Source: Physocladia obscura (Eukaryota; Chytridiomycota; Chytridiomycetes; Chytridiales; Chytriomycetaceae). Taken from it: a DNA stretch of 24,038 nt. Both the position numbers and the translations under genes were made by a program. The stretch is taken from the NCBI GenBank assembly GCA_027596945.1, contig JADGJH010000235.1, forward strand, positions 1 to 24,038. The letters run 5' to 3'. Under the pieces are notes generated by a model that worked only from the letters and a program-made list of their open reading frames with translations, made no database searches and was not told the origin of the DNA. Shown here one piece after another: positions 9,229 to 19,483 of the stretch (position 1 is its first letter; every line of letters begins with the position of its first letter).

Positions 9229-9315
9229 GCAAACAGGCTTTTTGTTATCAATTCAATCTCTTCTGGAAGCCAAAAAGTAATTACAAAGAGAACACAAAAA
9301 AAACGCAAAAATCAA
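9229..9315. promoter_or_regulatory. Bidirectional promoter CCDC148 / citrate synthase
   Basis: Only 87 bp separate the two divergent start codons (9228 minus, 9316 plus). The segment is A-rich on its right half (long A-runs at about 9285-9310) and contains no other gene. Both 5' UTRs and both core promoters must fit here or overlap coding sequence. No TATA box or named site is clear. Confidence 0.5.
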
Positions 9316-11007
9316 ATGATCTTCAACGTGAGACGACAATCCGCTTTTCACTATATCAGGCTAACGAACGTGATTCCAAATAGCGACTCATAAGCAGCAC
9401 GCAAAGGCTCTGTGTCAGATCTTTCTCCACGGCGAAGCCGCAGGTTAGTTTTTCTTGGACGGTTGCGACACGTTGTTAAAAACTCTGTGGTCGCAATTTC
9501 AGTCGTTAAAGGAGCGACTTCGAGAAATCATCCCGGTTGAACAAGAAAAGGTCAAGAAATTTCGCGCGGAGTTCGGATCAAAAGTACTTGGCGAGACTAC
9601 TGTTGATATGGTTTGACAGAACTGTAAACTTTTTGACGTCTAATTTTTTTCTCACTGTTTCTTTTGTAGGCTTATGGAGGTATGCGCGGAATCAAGGGAT
9701 TGATTTGGGAGACATCTGTTCTCGACGCAGATGAGGTATCTAAACCATCGAAACTCTTCTATTTTCTCTTTTTTTTTCTTTTTTCTTTCTTTTTTTTTAC
9801 TGTTTAGTGGAAGCTAATTACCGAATCAGGGCATCAGATTCCGTAACCTTACCATTCCTGAGTGTCAAAAACTGCTTCCAAAGGCTGAAGGTGGCGAAGA
9901 ACCACTGCCAGAAGGTCTTTTCTGGCTGCTTGTGACAGGCGAGGTTCCGACCACTGAGCAAGTTCGTGCTTTGTCTGCAGACTGGGCGGCGCGTTCTGCT
10001 ATTCCATCGTATGTTGAAGATCTCTTGGACCGTTGCCCGAACACTCTTCACCCGATGTCGCAATTTAGTTTGGCTGTTACTGCTCTACAAGGCGAAAGCT
10101 CGTTTGCTAAGGCATACCAGGACGGTGTCCCCAAATCACAATACTGGGATTACGTTTATGAAGATTGTAATGATTTGATTGCTAAGTTACCTGCCGTTGC
10201 CGCCCGTATTTACAGAAATGTGTACAAGGATGGGAAGTTGCCAGCCTCTGACAGCAAGTTGGACTACTCTGCCAACTTCGCTCGGCTTCTTGGCTATAAT
10301 GACAAAGGATTCGATGAACTTATGCGTCTGTATTTGACCATTCATTCTGACCATGAAGGTGGCAATGTCAGGTAATAAAATTTTTAATTTGACAGCATTG
10401 TTCTTACTAATGTATTTTTTGCAGCGCCCACACCACTCACCTCGTCGGATCTGCACTGTCTGATCCGTACCTTGCATTTTCTGCTGGTTTGAATGGTCTT
10501 GCAGGACCTCTTCACGGTCTTGCTAACCAAGAAGTCCTTCGTTGGATTTTCAAGATGCAAGCTGCTGTTGGTGAGAACCCATCTGATCAAAAAATTAAAG
10601 AGTACCTTTGGAGTACCCTCAAGGCAGGACAAGTTGTTCCAGGATATGGACATGCCGTTCTCCGTAAAACTGACCCACGTTATGCATGCCAACGTGAGTT
10701 TGCTTTGAAGCACCTGCCCGACAATGCCCTCTTCAAGCTTGTCAGCCAAGTATATACTATCGCGCCCGGGGTTCTTACTGAGCACGGTAAAACCAAGAAC
10801 CCATGGCCTAATGTTGATGCACACTCTGGAGTTCTGCTTCAACACTATGGATTCACTCAAGAAGATTACTACACCGTTTTGTTTGGAGTCTCCCGTGCAC
10901 TTGGAGTTACTTCAGGATTGATCTGGGCCCGCGCGCTTGGTTTCCCAATTGAACGTCCTAAGTCATACTCAACGGACCACCTTATCAAATTGTTTGCTAA
11001 GAAGTAA
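9316..11007 (+). CDS. CIT1: Mitochondrial citrate synthase
   Basis: This enzyme condenses oxaloacetate and acetyl-CoA to citrate in the mitochondrial matrix (TCA cycle). Six exons join in frame to 456 aa: 9316-9327, 9384-9443, 9503-9610, 9670-9735, 9830-10371, 10425-11007. The N-terminus (MIFNRL, then [16 protein letters not shown]) is rich in Arg and Ser with no acidic residues and looks like a mitochondrial presequence. Catalytic residues are His293 ([11 protein letters not shown]), His339 ([15 protein letters not shown]) and Asp394 (NVDAHSG), matching His274, His320 and Asp375 of the pig enzyme. Length is normal for eukaryotic type I synthases. The first coding exon is only 12 nt (ATG ATC TTC AAC). 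I chose it because exon 2 has an in-frame stop straight upstream and no Met, and the GTGAGA donor and AATAG acceptor are in phase. AATAAA lies at 11098-11103. Confidence 0.95.
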
Positions 11008-11097
11008 ATTATTTTTTAATTATGGTGGATCTCTTCACAATGCTTTGCTTGGTTCATTTTTTGTTGTTTTCTTTTCTCCTGAGAATGTATTGGTCCT

Positions 11098-11103
11098 AAT
11101 AAA
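11098..11103 (+). terminator. Poly(A) signal candidate for citrate synthase
   Basis: AATAAA lies 91 nt after the citrate synthase stop codon and about 115 nt before the start codon of the next gene on the same strand. Confidence 0.5.
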
Positions 11104-11218
11104 TCATGTGATACTGAAGACCAATGAAAGAAACTGAATAAGTCACTGAAAAAAACAAAAAACACAGAAATTCGATCAAATTTGTCCATTTCTTTTCTTT
11201 TTCCAATCGCAAACTGAT

Positions 11219-13288
11219 ATGGTAACTCAACCCATTGTCTTGTATTATCTAACAGCATTTGCACATCTTTAATAGTGCGGTATCCTTGCTCTTATTCTCG
11301 CGGATCCCAACGCCGCCGCTAGTGCTGAAATCTACGAAGGACTGGGAATTTTGCAGCATCGCGGACAGGTTGGCCACCAGCACTCAGAATCGCTTTGATT
11401 TCTTATTACTTGACTCAATTGCTCCTGGCATTTTGTATTTCGGCACTGAAGAAACCTGTTTTTGCAGGATGCTGCTGGAATTATCACGTGTGGAGCCAAA
11501 GGTCGCCTGTCCCAGGTTAAAGCAAACGGAATGGTTCGGGATGTCTTTGGAAAACATCAACTGATGACTCTAGTTGGTTCTATGGGCGTAGGGCACGGTT
11601 TGTCAAATTCATTCTGGAATGGAGATTTTGAACTGAGATACTCCAAACATAAAAAAAAACCTTCCCTCCACGAATACAACAGTGAGATACCCAACCGCAG
11701 GAACTTCGTCAATCTCAGAATCTCAACCGTTTTACGTCAACAGTCCATACGGTCTTGTCTTAGCACACGTGAGAACTTCGTATATGAAATTTTTGCGAGT
11801 TATTGACAGGTTTCATTAGAACGGAAACTTGACTAACACCAGTGATCTTAGAGGATTTGTTGACCACGAAGCACATCGTCACGTTAACACTCTATCCGAT
11901 TCTGAGTTGTTGTTGAACATTTTCGCTCACCATTTGCAACAAACCGGAAAGTTTCGGTAAGAAATCTGGTTATCGTAACTGTGAAACTGAACTGCCCTTA
12001 GTGTGAACGAAGAGGACATTTTTACTGCTTTAGAGAGCGTTTATAAACAATGCAAGGGAGGATATGCCTGCACTGGAATGATTGCAGGTAAAATTTAACA
12101 AATAATTTTCAGTGATTTCTGATTTGAAATTTTCACCAGGCTTCGGAATTATTGCATTCAGAGATCCGCATGGAATTCGTCCCTTGATTTACGGTGAACG
12201 TAAAAGCCATGCAGGAACAGATTATATGGTTTCTTCTGAAAGTGTTGTTTTGGATGCTCTCGGCTTCACTAACTTTGTTGACGTCAAACCGGGCGAGGCA
12301 CTAATCATCACCAACCAGGGAGGGTTAATTAAGCGCCAATGTGCAGAGACACAAGAATTTACTCCGTGTATTTTTGAATATGTTTGTAAGTTGAATCTCT
12401 ATTTTTAATTTATCTAAATACTCGGATTAAGACTTTGCACGCCCTGATTCTATCATGGATGGTGTCTCTGTGTACAAAGCACGATTAGCAATGGGAGAAG
12501 CCCTGGCTGACAAAATTACTAAACAACTTGGGCGAAACGTGGACATTGATGTCGTCATTCCGGTAGATTCTTTCCGCTGGCAAACAAAATTTGAATTAAA
12601 CTTCTGCATATTTTAGGTTCCAGACACTAGTCGTTCATCGGCGCTGCAAGTCTCATATAGGCTTAATAAGTTATACAGAGAAGGATTCATTAAAAACAGA
12701 TATATTGGTAGAACTTTCATTATGCCTGGCCAGTCATTGAGAGAAAAGTCTGTTCGCAGAAAACTTAATCCAATGGGAATGGAGTTTGCCGGAAAGAACG
12801 TTTTAATTGTAGATGGTATGCCTGCCTTAGCATTATTCCTTTTTCGTCCTTAACATTAGTTTATTTCAGATTCAATTGTTCGTGGAACTACTTCGCGTGA
12901 AATTGTCAGCATGGCTCGAGAGTCAGGTGCCAAGAAAGTCTACTTCGCATCTTGCGCACCTCCAATTCGCTTTCCGAATGTCTATGGAATCGATATGCCT
13001 ACGCGTAGTGAACTTATTGCATACGGCCGAACGGAAAAAGAAGTGGCCGAGGAACTTGGAGCGGATGAAGTCTTTTTTCAAGATTTGGATGACTTGGTTC
13101 AGGCTGTGCGAAAATTCAATCCCTCGCTTGAAACCTTTGATATTTCTGTTTTCAATGGCTGCTATGTTACTGGAGATGTTGACGAAGATTATTTGCTGGG
13201 TCTGGAAGTAGCTAGAAATGGCAACTTGAAGAAGATGGCAAGTACCGGGGAAGTGATTGGCCTACATAATGCCCACACTTTCAAGTAA
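11219..13288 (+). CDS. ADE4: Amidophosphoribosyltransferase (purine step 1)
   Basis: This enzyme makes 5-phosphoribosylamine from PRPP and glutamine, the committed step of purine synthesis, in the cytosol. Ten exons join in frame to 509 aa: 11219-11221, 11276-11368, 11468-11597, 11683-11768, 11820-11956, 12002-12087, 12140-12385, 12432-12562, 12617-12815, 12870-13288. The glutaminase domain begins at Cys2 ([11 protein letters not shown]), the Ntn nucleophile exposed once Met1 is removed, and includes LQHRGQ and AHNGNLTNT. The phosphoribosyltransferase domain carries the PRPP loop [13 protein letters not shown] (366-378) and ends with a [10 protein letters not shown] block. Length equals yeast Ade4. 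Exon 1 is just the start codon: ATG is directly followed by a GTAACT donor, and exon 2 starts TGC GGT after AATAG with no usable Met of its own. This is the most economical model; an upstream non-adjacent ATG exon cannot be excluded. Confidence 0.93.
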
Positions 13289-13376
13289 GAAATGGGAGAG
13301 GATATTATTATTGTTTTTCGTGCTTAAAAAAATTCAAGTGACAGATAATGATATTTTTTTGATGCGGACAAAGATT

Positions 13377-14053
13377 TTAATCGTCGTCGTCTTCATCATT
13401 ATTTTCTCCATCATTTGTTATTCCTCCGACTTCGGAAATGTCGTGGCTGTCTTTGAATCTTTTCCTGATGTTTTCAGCGATTGCGTAGTTTGTTTTTTTT
13501 TCCAACCTCTCTGTCCTACGCTCATATTCTCGAGCCAAATCAAAACCTGGTTTCCGAGGAGCCAGAGAAGTTATTTCCTAGTTCGTAAAGGCTGATAAAT
13601 AAGAAACAGATTACAGGTATGCGTGGAATGAAACTCACAACGCTATCACTTGTGGCAACTTGTTTCGCGAAAAGCGCCTTTGTGTCTTGCTCAATAATCT
13701 TTGCCTAATTTAAATATGAGAATTGAATTGGAGTTCAGAAGGCGGATTGAGTAGAGTTTACCTGATCCTCAAGAGTCTTTGGAACAACACGTTCTTTCGA
13801 ATTTGATGCTAGTACAGATTCCGCATTCGTATCGACCGGCAATGTTGTTTTCAATGCTTTGACGTGTTCCGTCAGCGGATTATAATTTCGGAAGGATAAC
13901 TGTAGCATTGTCAATAGTGATTGAGGGAAAACATTATCTGTTTCTTGCCTTTTTCACTTCACCGTTTTCCTTTTCCTTTTCCGTTGTCGAATTCGGTGAT
14001 TCAGAGGCATCCTTCAGCTTGCGCAACTCGGCCAATCTTGCTTTGCGATCCAT
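13377..14053 (-). CDS. CCDC12: CCDC12/Cwf18 spliceosome-associated protein
   Basis: Cwf18/CCDC12 is a small component of activated spliceosomes (NTC-related). Four exons join in frame to 169 aa: 13949-14053, 13762-13899, 13639-13704, 13377-13577. Visible family features are a basic N-terminal helix (MDRKARLAELRKLK), SFRNYNP early in exon 2, and a helical middle with AKIIEQDTKALF. The hallmark LAPRKPGFDLARE (about 108-120) follows, then a helix with RTERLEKKTNYAIAE and an acidic tail of Asp and Glu. Human CCDC12 is about 166 aa, so the length fits. The first intron (13900-13948) is best read with a GC donor (AAG/GCAAGA). A GT donor 9 nt earlier (GAA/GTGAAA) would also keep the frame and remove three residues. 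The gene is convergent with ADE4 (88 bp between stops) and divergent from the kinesin gene. Confidence 0.92.
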
Positions 14054-14127
14054 TCGAATTTCTTTGCGTTTCCAGCTGTTTTGTTTCCCTCTTTTTTCTG
14101 CAAACAATTTGAGTTGAAAATCTGAGG
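14054..14127. promoter_or_regulatory. Bidirectional promoter CCDC12 / kinesin
   Basis: The divergent start codons (14053 minus, 14128 plus) are 74 bp apart. The gap has TTTTTTCTGCAAACAATTTGA-like AT-rich sequence in its middle and no other gene. Both genes must share promoter DNA. Confidence 0.5.
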
Positions 14128-17100
14128 ATGGGCGGTGAGTTTGAAGAGTCGCCGAATAACGATCACAACAAATAAACACTGAAGCATTCCGCAATCCGGC
14201 ATCAACAGATAATATCCGCGTAGTTTGTCGCTTTCGGCCTCAAAATAAGCGTGAAATCAGCGAGGGCGGTGTGCCCATCGTTTTCTTTGATGACGATATG
14301 ACAGAAGTCAAGTTTCAGGTTCGTTTTGTGTTCCTATTGCGGCATGCATGCTTTCTTCAGTATTGCCTTTCTTAGGCTGCTGATCTCTCTCTCTCGTGTG
14401 CTACGCGAGGCATGCTTCTCTTGCCTTCTGATCTGATTCTTCTCATTTGCTAAAATTGGTTTCAATATCCAGAGCAAGGAATATCCTGGGACGTTCGCTT
14501 TTGACAAGATCTTTGACTGGAAAACCACTCAGCTGGATGTTTTCAACTATGCTGCCGGTGCAGTCATCGAAGGTACACCTAGATTGTTACTATTTTTGAC
14601 GTTAGTTTTTGATCCTGTCTGACATATTCCTGGATTTGCTATTAGATGTCATGAAAGGTTACAACGGTACAATTTTTGCATACGGTCAGACAGGTTCTGG
14701 AAAGGTACTTATCATAGTTGATTTGAAATGTCGATCAATTTTTTGATTAAAACAATTGAACTTCCATTTTCACAGACGCATACTATGATGGTAATGATCA
14801 ACTTAAAAAGTTAAGTTTGCTCCGCTTATGTATTGTAAACTTCAATTTTTAGGGAGACATGGAGAGTGAAGAATGGAAAGGTTTGACACCTCGATTGGTC
14901 GAAACAATCTTTTCTACCATTTTCAAGGCGCCTCCGAATATGGAATTTACTGTTAAAGTTTCTTACATGGAAATCTATATGGAAAAGATTCGAGATCTGT
15001 TGAATCGTGAGTTTTGATTTTTTTTTTTTCCCCTTATTTTAAATTTTATCCCATTATATAATTACAACAGCTGCAAACGATAACTTGCCTGTGAATGAAG
15101 ATAAACAAAAGGGAGTTTATGTAAAAGGACTTTTGGAAGTGTTTGTTGGATCGATTGAAGAAGTGTATGACGTTATGAAAAGAGGTCAGGAAGCTCGTAT
15201 CGTTGCGTCAACAAGTAAGTGTCTATTGTTTCTTGCTGGATTGGCTTGACTGACACAAAATTTTCGATTAATAGACATGAATGCGGAGAGTTCTCGTTCT
15301 CACTCAATTTTTGTGATGCAAATTGGTCTCAAAAATCTAACTGACGGAAGTACTCGTACCGGAAAACTATATCTAGTTGATTTAGCCGGATCTGAAAAGA
15401 TTGGAAAAACCGGCGCGACAGGTCAAACTTTGGAAGAAGCAAAGAAAATCAACAAGTCACTTTCAGCTTTAGGAATGGTTATTAATGCGTTGACTGATGG
15501 AAAGGTGTGTTTCTCAGACCCTTCTTTTTTTCTTCTTTTATATATAAGTTTTCTCTGACACGAATGCATAGTCTGCTCACATTCCATACAGAGACTCAAA
15601 ACTCACACGTATTCTCCAAGAATCGCTTGGTGGTAACTCTCGTACAACTTTAATTATCAATGCTTCTCCTTCATCTTTCAATGAATCCGAAACCCTGTCC
15701 ACTCTTCGTTTTGGAATGAGGTTTGTTTTTTTGTAGATTTAATAATCAATAAAAATACTTTTCAGAGCCAAGAGCATCAAAAACAAGGCCAAAATTAATG
15801 CCGAACTTTCTCCGACGGAACTCAAGAACTTACTCAAAAAAGCAAAACATGATATGCAGCAACTGCAAATTTACATCAACTCGCTTGAAAACGAGGTTAA
15901 GATTTGGCGCAGTGGTACGTCAGTTCCAAAAGCCGATTGGGTTCGTGCGCTCGACGTTGCAGCTTTGCTGGGAGATACCAGCAGCCCAGCCTCTTCCAAT
16001 TCCAACCTGCTAGCCGTTGCATCGGCGATTCCAGCACATATTCAGCAGCTTATTGACGGGCGTGCTGGCACTCCTTTGCCGCCGTTGTCTCAGGATGAGC
16101 GTGATGCATTCTTGCAACGGGAGAATGAGCTCAGTGATCAGCTTGCTGAAGCTCAGGCAGCCATGAAAGAGGCCAAAGCTAGTGCAGAGGCGCTTTTGGA
16201 GGAACTTACATTCTTGAAGGGCAAGGATGGCGAAATTGGAGCAGAAAACAAGAACATGAGTGGTACATTAAATGAGCTCAAATTAGAGCTTGAGAAAGTT
16301 TCTTGCGAAAACAAGGAGAGCATTATTACTATTGAAGCATTGAGAGATGCCAACAGTGATTTATCAAAGGAAGTAGAAGCTTTAAAGGTAGTTTAACAAT
16401 TCTCTTTTTATTTTTTATTTTTTAAATATTTACATTCTTCCAGCAACAACTTTTGGATGTTCAATCGTCCGTTACAGAGAATACAACTGAAGATGCATCT
16501 ACATCGAAGGAGAGTGCAGAAGAAAAGGAACGCCGGAAATTGGAAAAGATGAAGCAGATGATGGATCAATTTGGTCCAGAGGCATGGAGAGCAAATTGAC
16601 TTTATATACCGTCACTAATGTATTTTTCCTTCTAATATTAGGGTGTTATGTCTGATAAGGAGAAGAATATTCGGGACACGATGATGAAGTTGGCTCATAT
16701 GAAGGAAAGCATCGTTCCTCCATCAACACCAGAAGAAATTGCAGCTCAACATGTGGAACTTATTGAAGCAAAAAGCCAACTTGTGGAGCAGGACGAAACG
16801 ATTATGGATTTAAACGATAAGATAAATGCGATCCAAGCTGAAGCTCAGTCTTATAAGAAGAAAAAGGAAGAGCAAGAACGAAAGATTTTAGCGCTCGAAG
16901 CTGAATACCAAGAACTGTTGGATAAAACCATTCATGACGAAGAAATCCAAGGCGGACCCCAGCTTTCAAAAACAATTCACGACATTAAGTCAAGACTTGA
17001 AGCTCAATTCAACTCTAAACGTGAAGCTCAAATGAGAGAAGTTGGTGAATTGAAAGAACAACTTGCTAAAAAGGATATGGACGTCATGCAGCTTCAAGCG

Positions 17101-18012
17101 TAAGTTTACTATTTAAGTTGGACAAAGTTTTATGTTTGTTTTTATTTTATATAGAACTTTGGTAACTCTTCAAAAATCCAACGAGGAGATGAAAATTACT
17201 CTTTCTGCGGTCAAAACTTCTGGTGAAGGTGGAGAAGTTTCACAAAAAGACGAAGAAATCGAAAAAATGCGAAAAACCATGGCTACCCAACTTGGTGAGT
17301 TCGATACTATGAAGAAGAAGCTGATGCGCGATCTTCAAAACCGTTGTGAGAAAGTGGTTGAGCTTGAAATCTCCCTGGACGAAACTCGTGATCAAGTTTG
17401 TGACACGTATAATAACATTTTAAACCAATTTTAACATGTCAACTCTACTGTAGTACAACACGATTCTCAAAAACAGTAACAGTAGGGCTCAGCAGCAAAA
17501 AATGGCTTTTCTTGAGCGTAATTTGGAGCAACTTACAAACGTTCAAAAGCAACTTGTTGAACAAAATTCTACTCTCAAGAAAGACTTTTCTGTGGTGGAG
17601 CGTAAGATGGCTGCCCGTAATGAGCGCATTCAAAATCTCGAAACCTTGCTTCATGACACTCAAACTAAGTTGGAATTGCAAAGCCAGAAGTTCGAAGCAC
17701 AGCTTGCGTCAATGAGAGAGAAGCTACAAGAAGCTAGATGTAATTATTGACTTATTTACTATTGTTTCTTTTGTGCTGACTTTTTTTCCTTGGTCAGCTG
17801 CTAACCCCCAAGCATCAAGCTGGCTGTATTCTTCAAGAATCGCCAAGGTATGCGACCTTACATTTATAATTATCTAGTGCTAATTTTTTAAATTACAGCC
17901 ATTGCGTGGAGGCGGTGGTGTTCCAGTCGCGGGAGAAGTCGAAGAAATAAGCGATAACAATGATGCATACACCAACCGCAACAGTTGGTATGTGAGTTTG
18001 TTGAAGAAGTAA
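14128..18012 (+). CDS. KIF5: Conventional kinesin-1 heavy chain, 958 aa
   Basis: This is the plus-end microtubule motor for organelle transport. Sixteen exons join in frame: 14128-14134, 14209-14318, 14473-14572, 14646-14704, 14776-14790, 14853-15006, 15071-15214, 15275-15504, 15572-15720, 15766-16387, 16444-16581, 16642-17099, 17155-17395, 17454-17739, 17798-17847, 17899-18012. The motor domain has GQTGSGKT (86-93), SSRSH (202-206) and DLAGSE (232-237). The neck follows with [16 protein letters not shown] and a Trp-Arg-Ser-Gly hinge as in fungal kinesins. The stalk is a long coiled coil with the conserved [12 protein letters not shown] block. The tail has the autoinhibitory IAK motif (919-921) and a Gly-rich stretch. 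The family length is about 930-970 aa in fungi. Exon 1 (ATG GGC G) is 7 nt and exon 5 is 15 nt. Intron 16582-16641 needs a GC donor. The C-terminal end may be alternatively spliced at GTATGT or GTGAGT near 17990. Confidence 0.95.
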
Positions 18013-18047
18013 CAATCTGAAAATATTGGTCGTTTATGAACTGGTCG

Positions 18048-18053
18048 AATAAA
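18048..18053 (+). terminator. Poly(A) signal candidate for kinesin
   Basis: AATAAA lies 35 nt after the kinesin stop codon, in the 141-bp gap before the convergent deadenylase gene. Confidence 0.5.
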
Positions 18054-18153
18054 AGCATTTTGATATATATATTTTTTTTTCAGTTTTTTTTTCGCAACAT
18101 AAATAAAAAGAAGCAACACTTCAAAAAGTGGAAAGGCCTGTGGGTTTTTATGT

Positions 18154-19452
18154 TCATGTTACAAAAAAAGAAGAAATCAAAATTTTTAAAATACCATATA
18201 AATAGCCCATGTACTTGTCCTCATCAATCTGATCATCGAAAAAAGTTTCACGCATTTTGAAAAAAGTTTTACTTGTCAATAAACTGTCGCTTCCTGCCTG
18301 ATGCTGCGGTCCAATCCTTGGAATCTGTGTGCGACTACGGTAAAATGAAAAAAAAAAGGAGAAAAACAAGAAAAAACAGAAAAAGTATGACCTGCAAATC
18401 ATCTGCAACATCTTGCAGCCCACCCTTCAAATTTTTGCAACTTTTCATCAAATATTTGATGTCATATACACAAGGGAAATAGAGTTTCATAAGTTCGAAG
18501 AATTCGGATTCTTCGGCAGGTAACGGCGAGCATGTTGCTACTTTGAGGAGGTAGCCAAAATCGTATCCACTGATTAATTCGAAACGGAAAATTAAAACTG
18601 TGTTTGCAAATGTCGATGAAGTATATTCTATGCTACAAATTTTTTTTTTTTTTTATATCCTTTTTTTTTCCGATTTCGCTTGCTAAGTTCATTAAAAATT
18701 GTTATCGCAATTGACCCTCTCTATTCGTTTTTTCCTTTGTTTCTCATTCGATTTATTTTTTTGTTCCTGCTGCCACAATACCTGTGAAACGAAATCCATT
18801 TCACGTCATTCAACAAAACAAAACCTGAACTTATCAACAGCTCGCCAAAATGCTCCACGTCAATGCCATACTCTTCGTGTTTTTTGAAGTCAATTCCTGA
18901 TTTTGTGAGCAGATCAATTGAGTCTTGGGCGTACATGTCATCGTTGAGATTGAATTTAAAGTTGAATTGCCAAGTGCAAATATTCGGGGGTGTATTTCCA
19001 TTCTGAGATCGGGTGAACAGATAAATTATTTCGGAAGTTTAGTTTTTTGATGTTGGCTGGCCATATTCGTTCAGTAGTTGGGAGCTAAGATTCACCTCAT
19101 CGGCAAAGGTAACACCGAGTTGGATAATTTTCAGCAGATCGACGTTGCAACGTAAAGTCTGGTATTGATAATCAGCGGAGGTCTTGAAGCTGCCGATTGG
19201 CCGCGCAACAACGCCAGGAAACTCCGTATCCTGTAAAGACCAATGGAAAAATACATAGGTATGTAAGGTGGATGTGGAAAATAATATGGGTGCCTAATAA
19301 TATCAAATCCTTGATTTGGGAATTGAAAACGGAAGATTTGGAGCGTACGCCACCATTGAAATGCACGGATACTTGTCGACTAGATCTCTTAACACGGCCA
19401 TCTCAGCTTCTAGCGTGTGTGCCCACACATCTTTGATTGTCGAATTGTGCAT
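18154..19452 (-). CDS. POP2: CAF1/POP2 deadenylase of CCR4-NOT
   Basis: CAF1/POP2 (CNOT7/8) is a DEDD-family 3'-5' poly(A) exonuclease and core subunit of CCR4-NOT, acting in cytoplasmic mRNA decay. Five exons join in frame to 267 aa: 19354-19452, 19096-19230, 18782-19002, 18392-18569, 18154-18324. Catalytic residues are all present: Asp34 and Glu36 (DTEFPG), Asp155 (SGYDFGYL), Asp224 (AGSDSLLT) and the general-base His219. These are offset by exactly six from human CNOT7, so there are no indels across the domain. Other blocks seen are IKDVWAHTLEAEM at the N-terminus, DDMYAQDSIDLL and GIDVEHFGELL. The end after GYLYGI differs from animal homologues and is short. The ATG is fixed by homology. 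It lies only 31 bp after the stop of the upstream SDR gene on the same strand. Confidence 0.96.
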
Positions 19453-19483
19453 TTTGATTCAAATCTCCACAAAAGAAATAACT

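Noticed and set aside
13257..13595. 112-aa plus-strand ORF after the purine gene
   Set aside because: It is antisense to CCDC12 exon 4 and its intron. The hydrophobic look comes from reading the acidic tail codons backwards.
17396..17453. Reading kinesin exon 13 through to a stop at about 17434
   Set aside because: The in-phase GTTTGT donor and CTGTAG acceptor restore the conserved stalk sequence at the junction; the read-through ends in AT-rich non-conserved codons.
18640..18654. T-run in CAF1 intron as a possible poly(A) tail of a retrogene
   Set aside because: It lies inside a normal intron (18570-18781), with no retroposed coding sequence or target duplication beside it.
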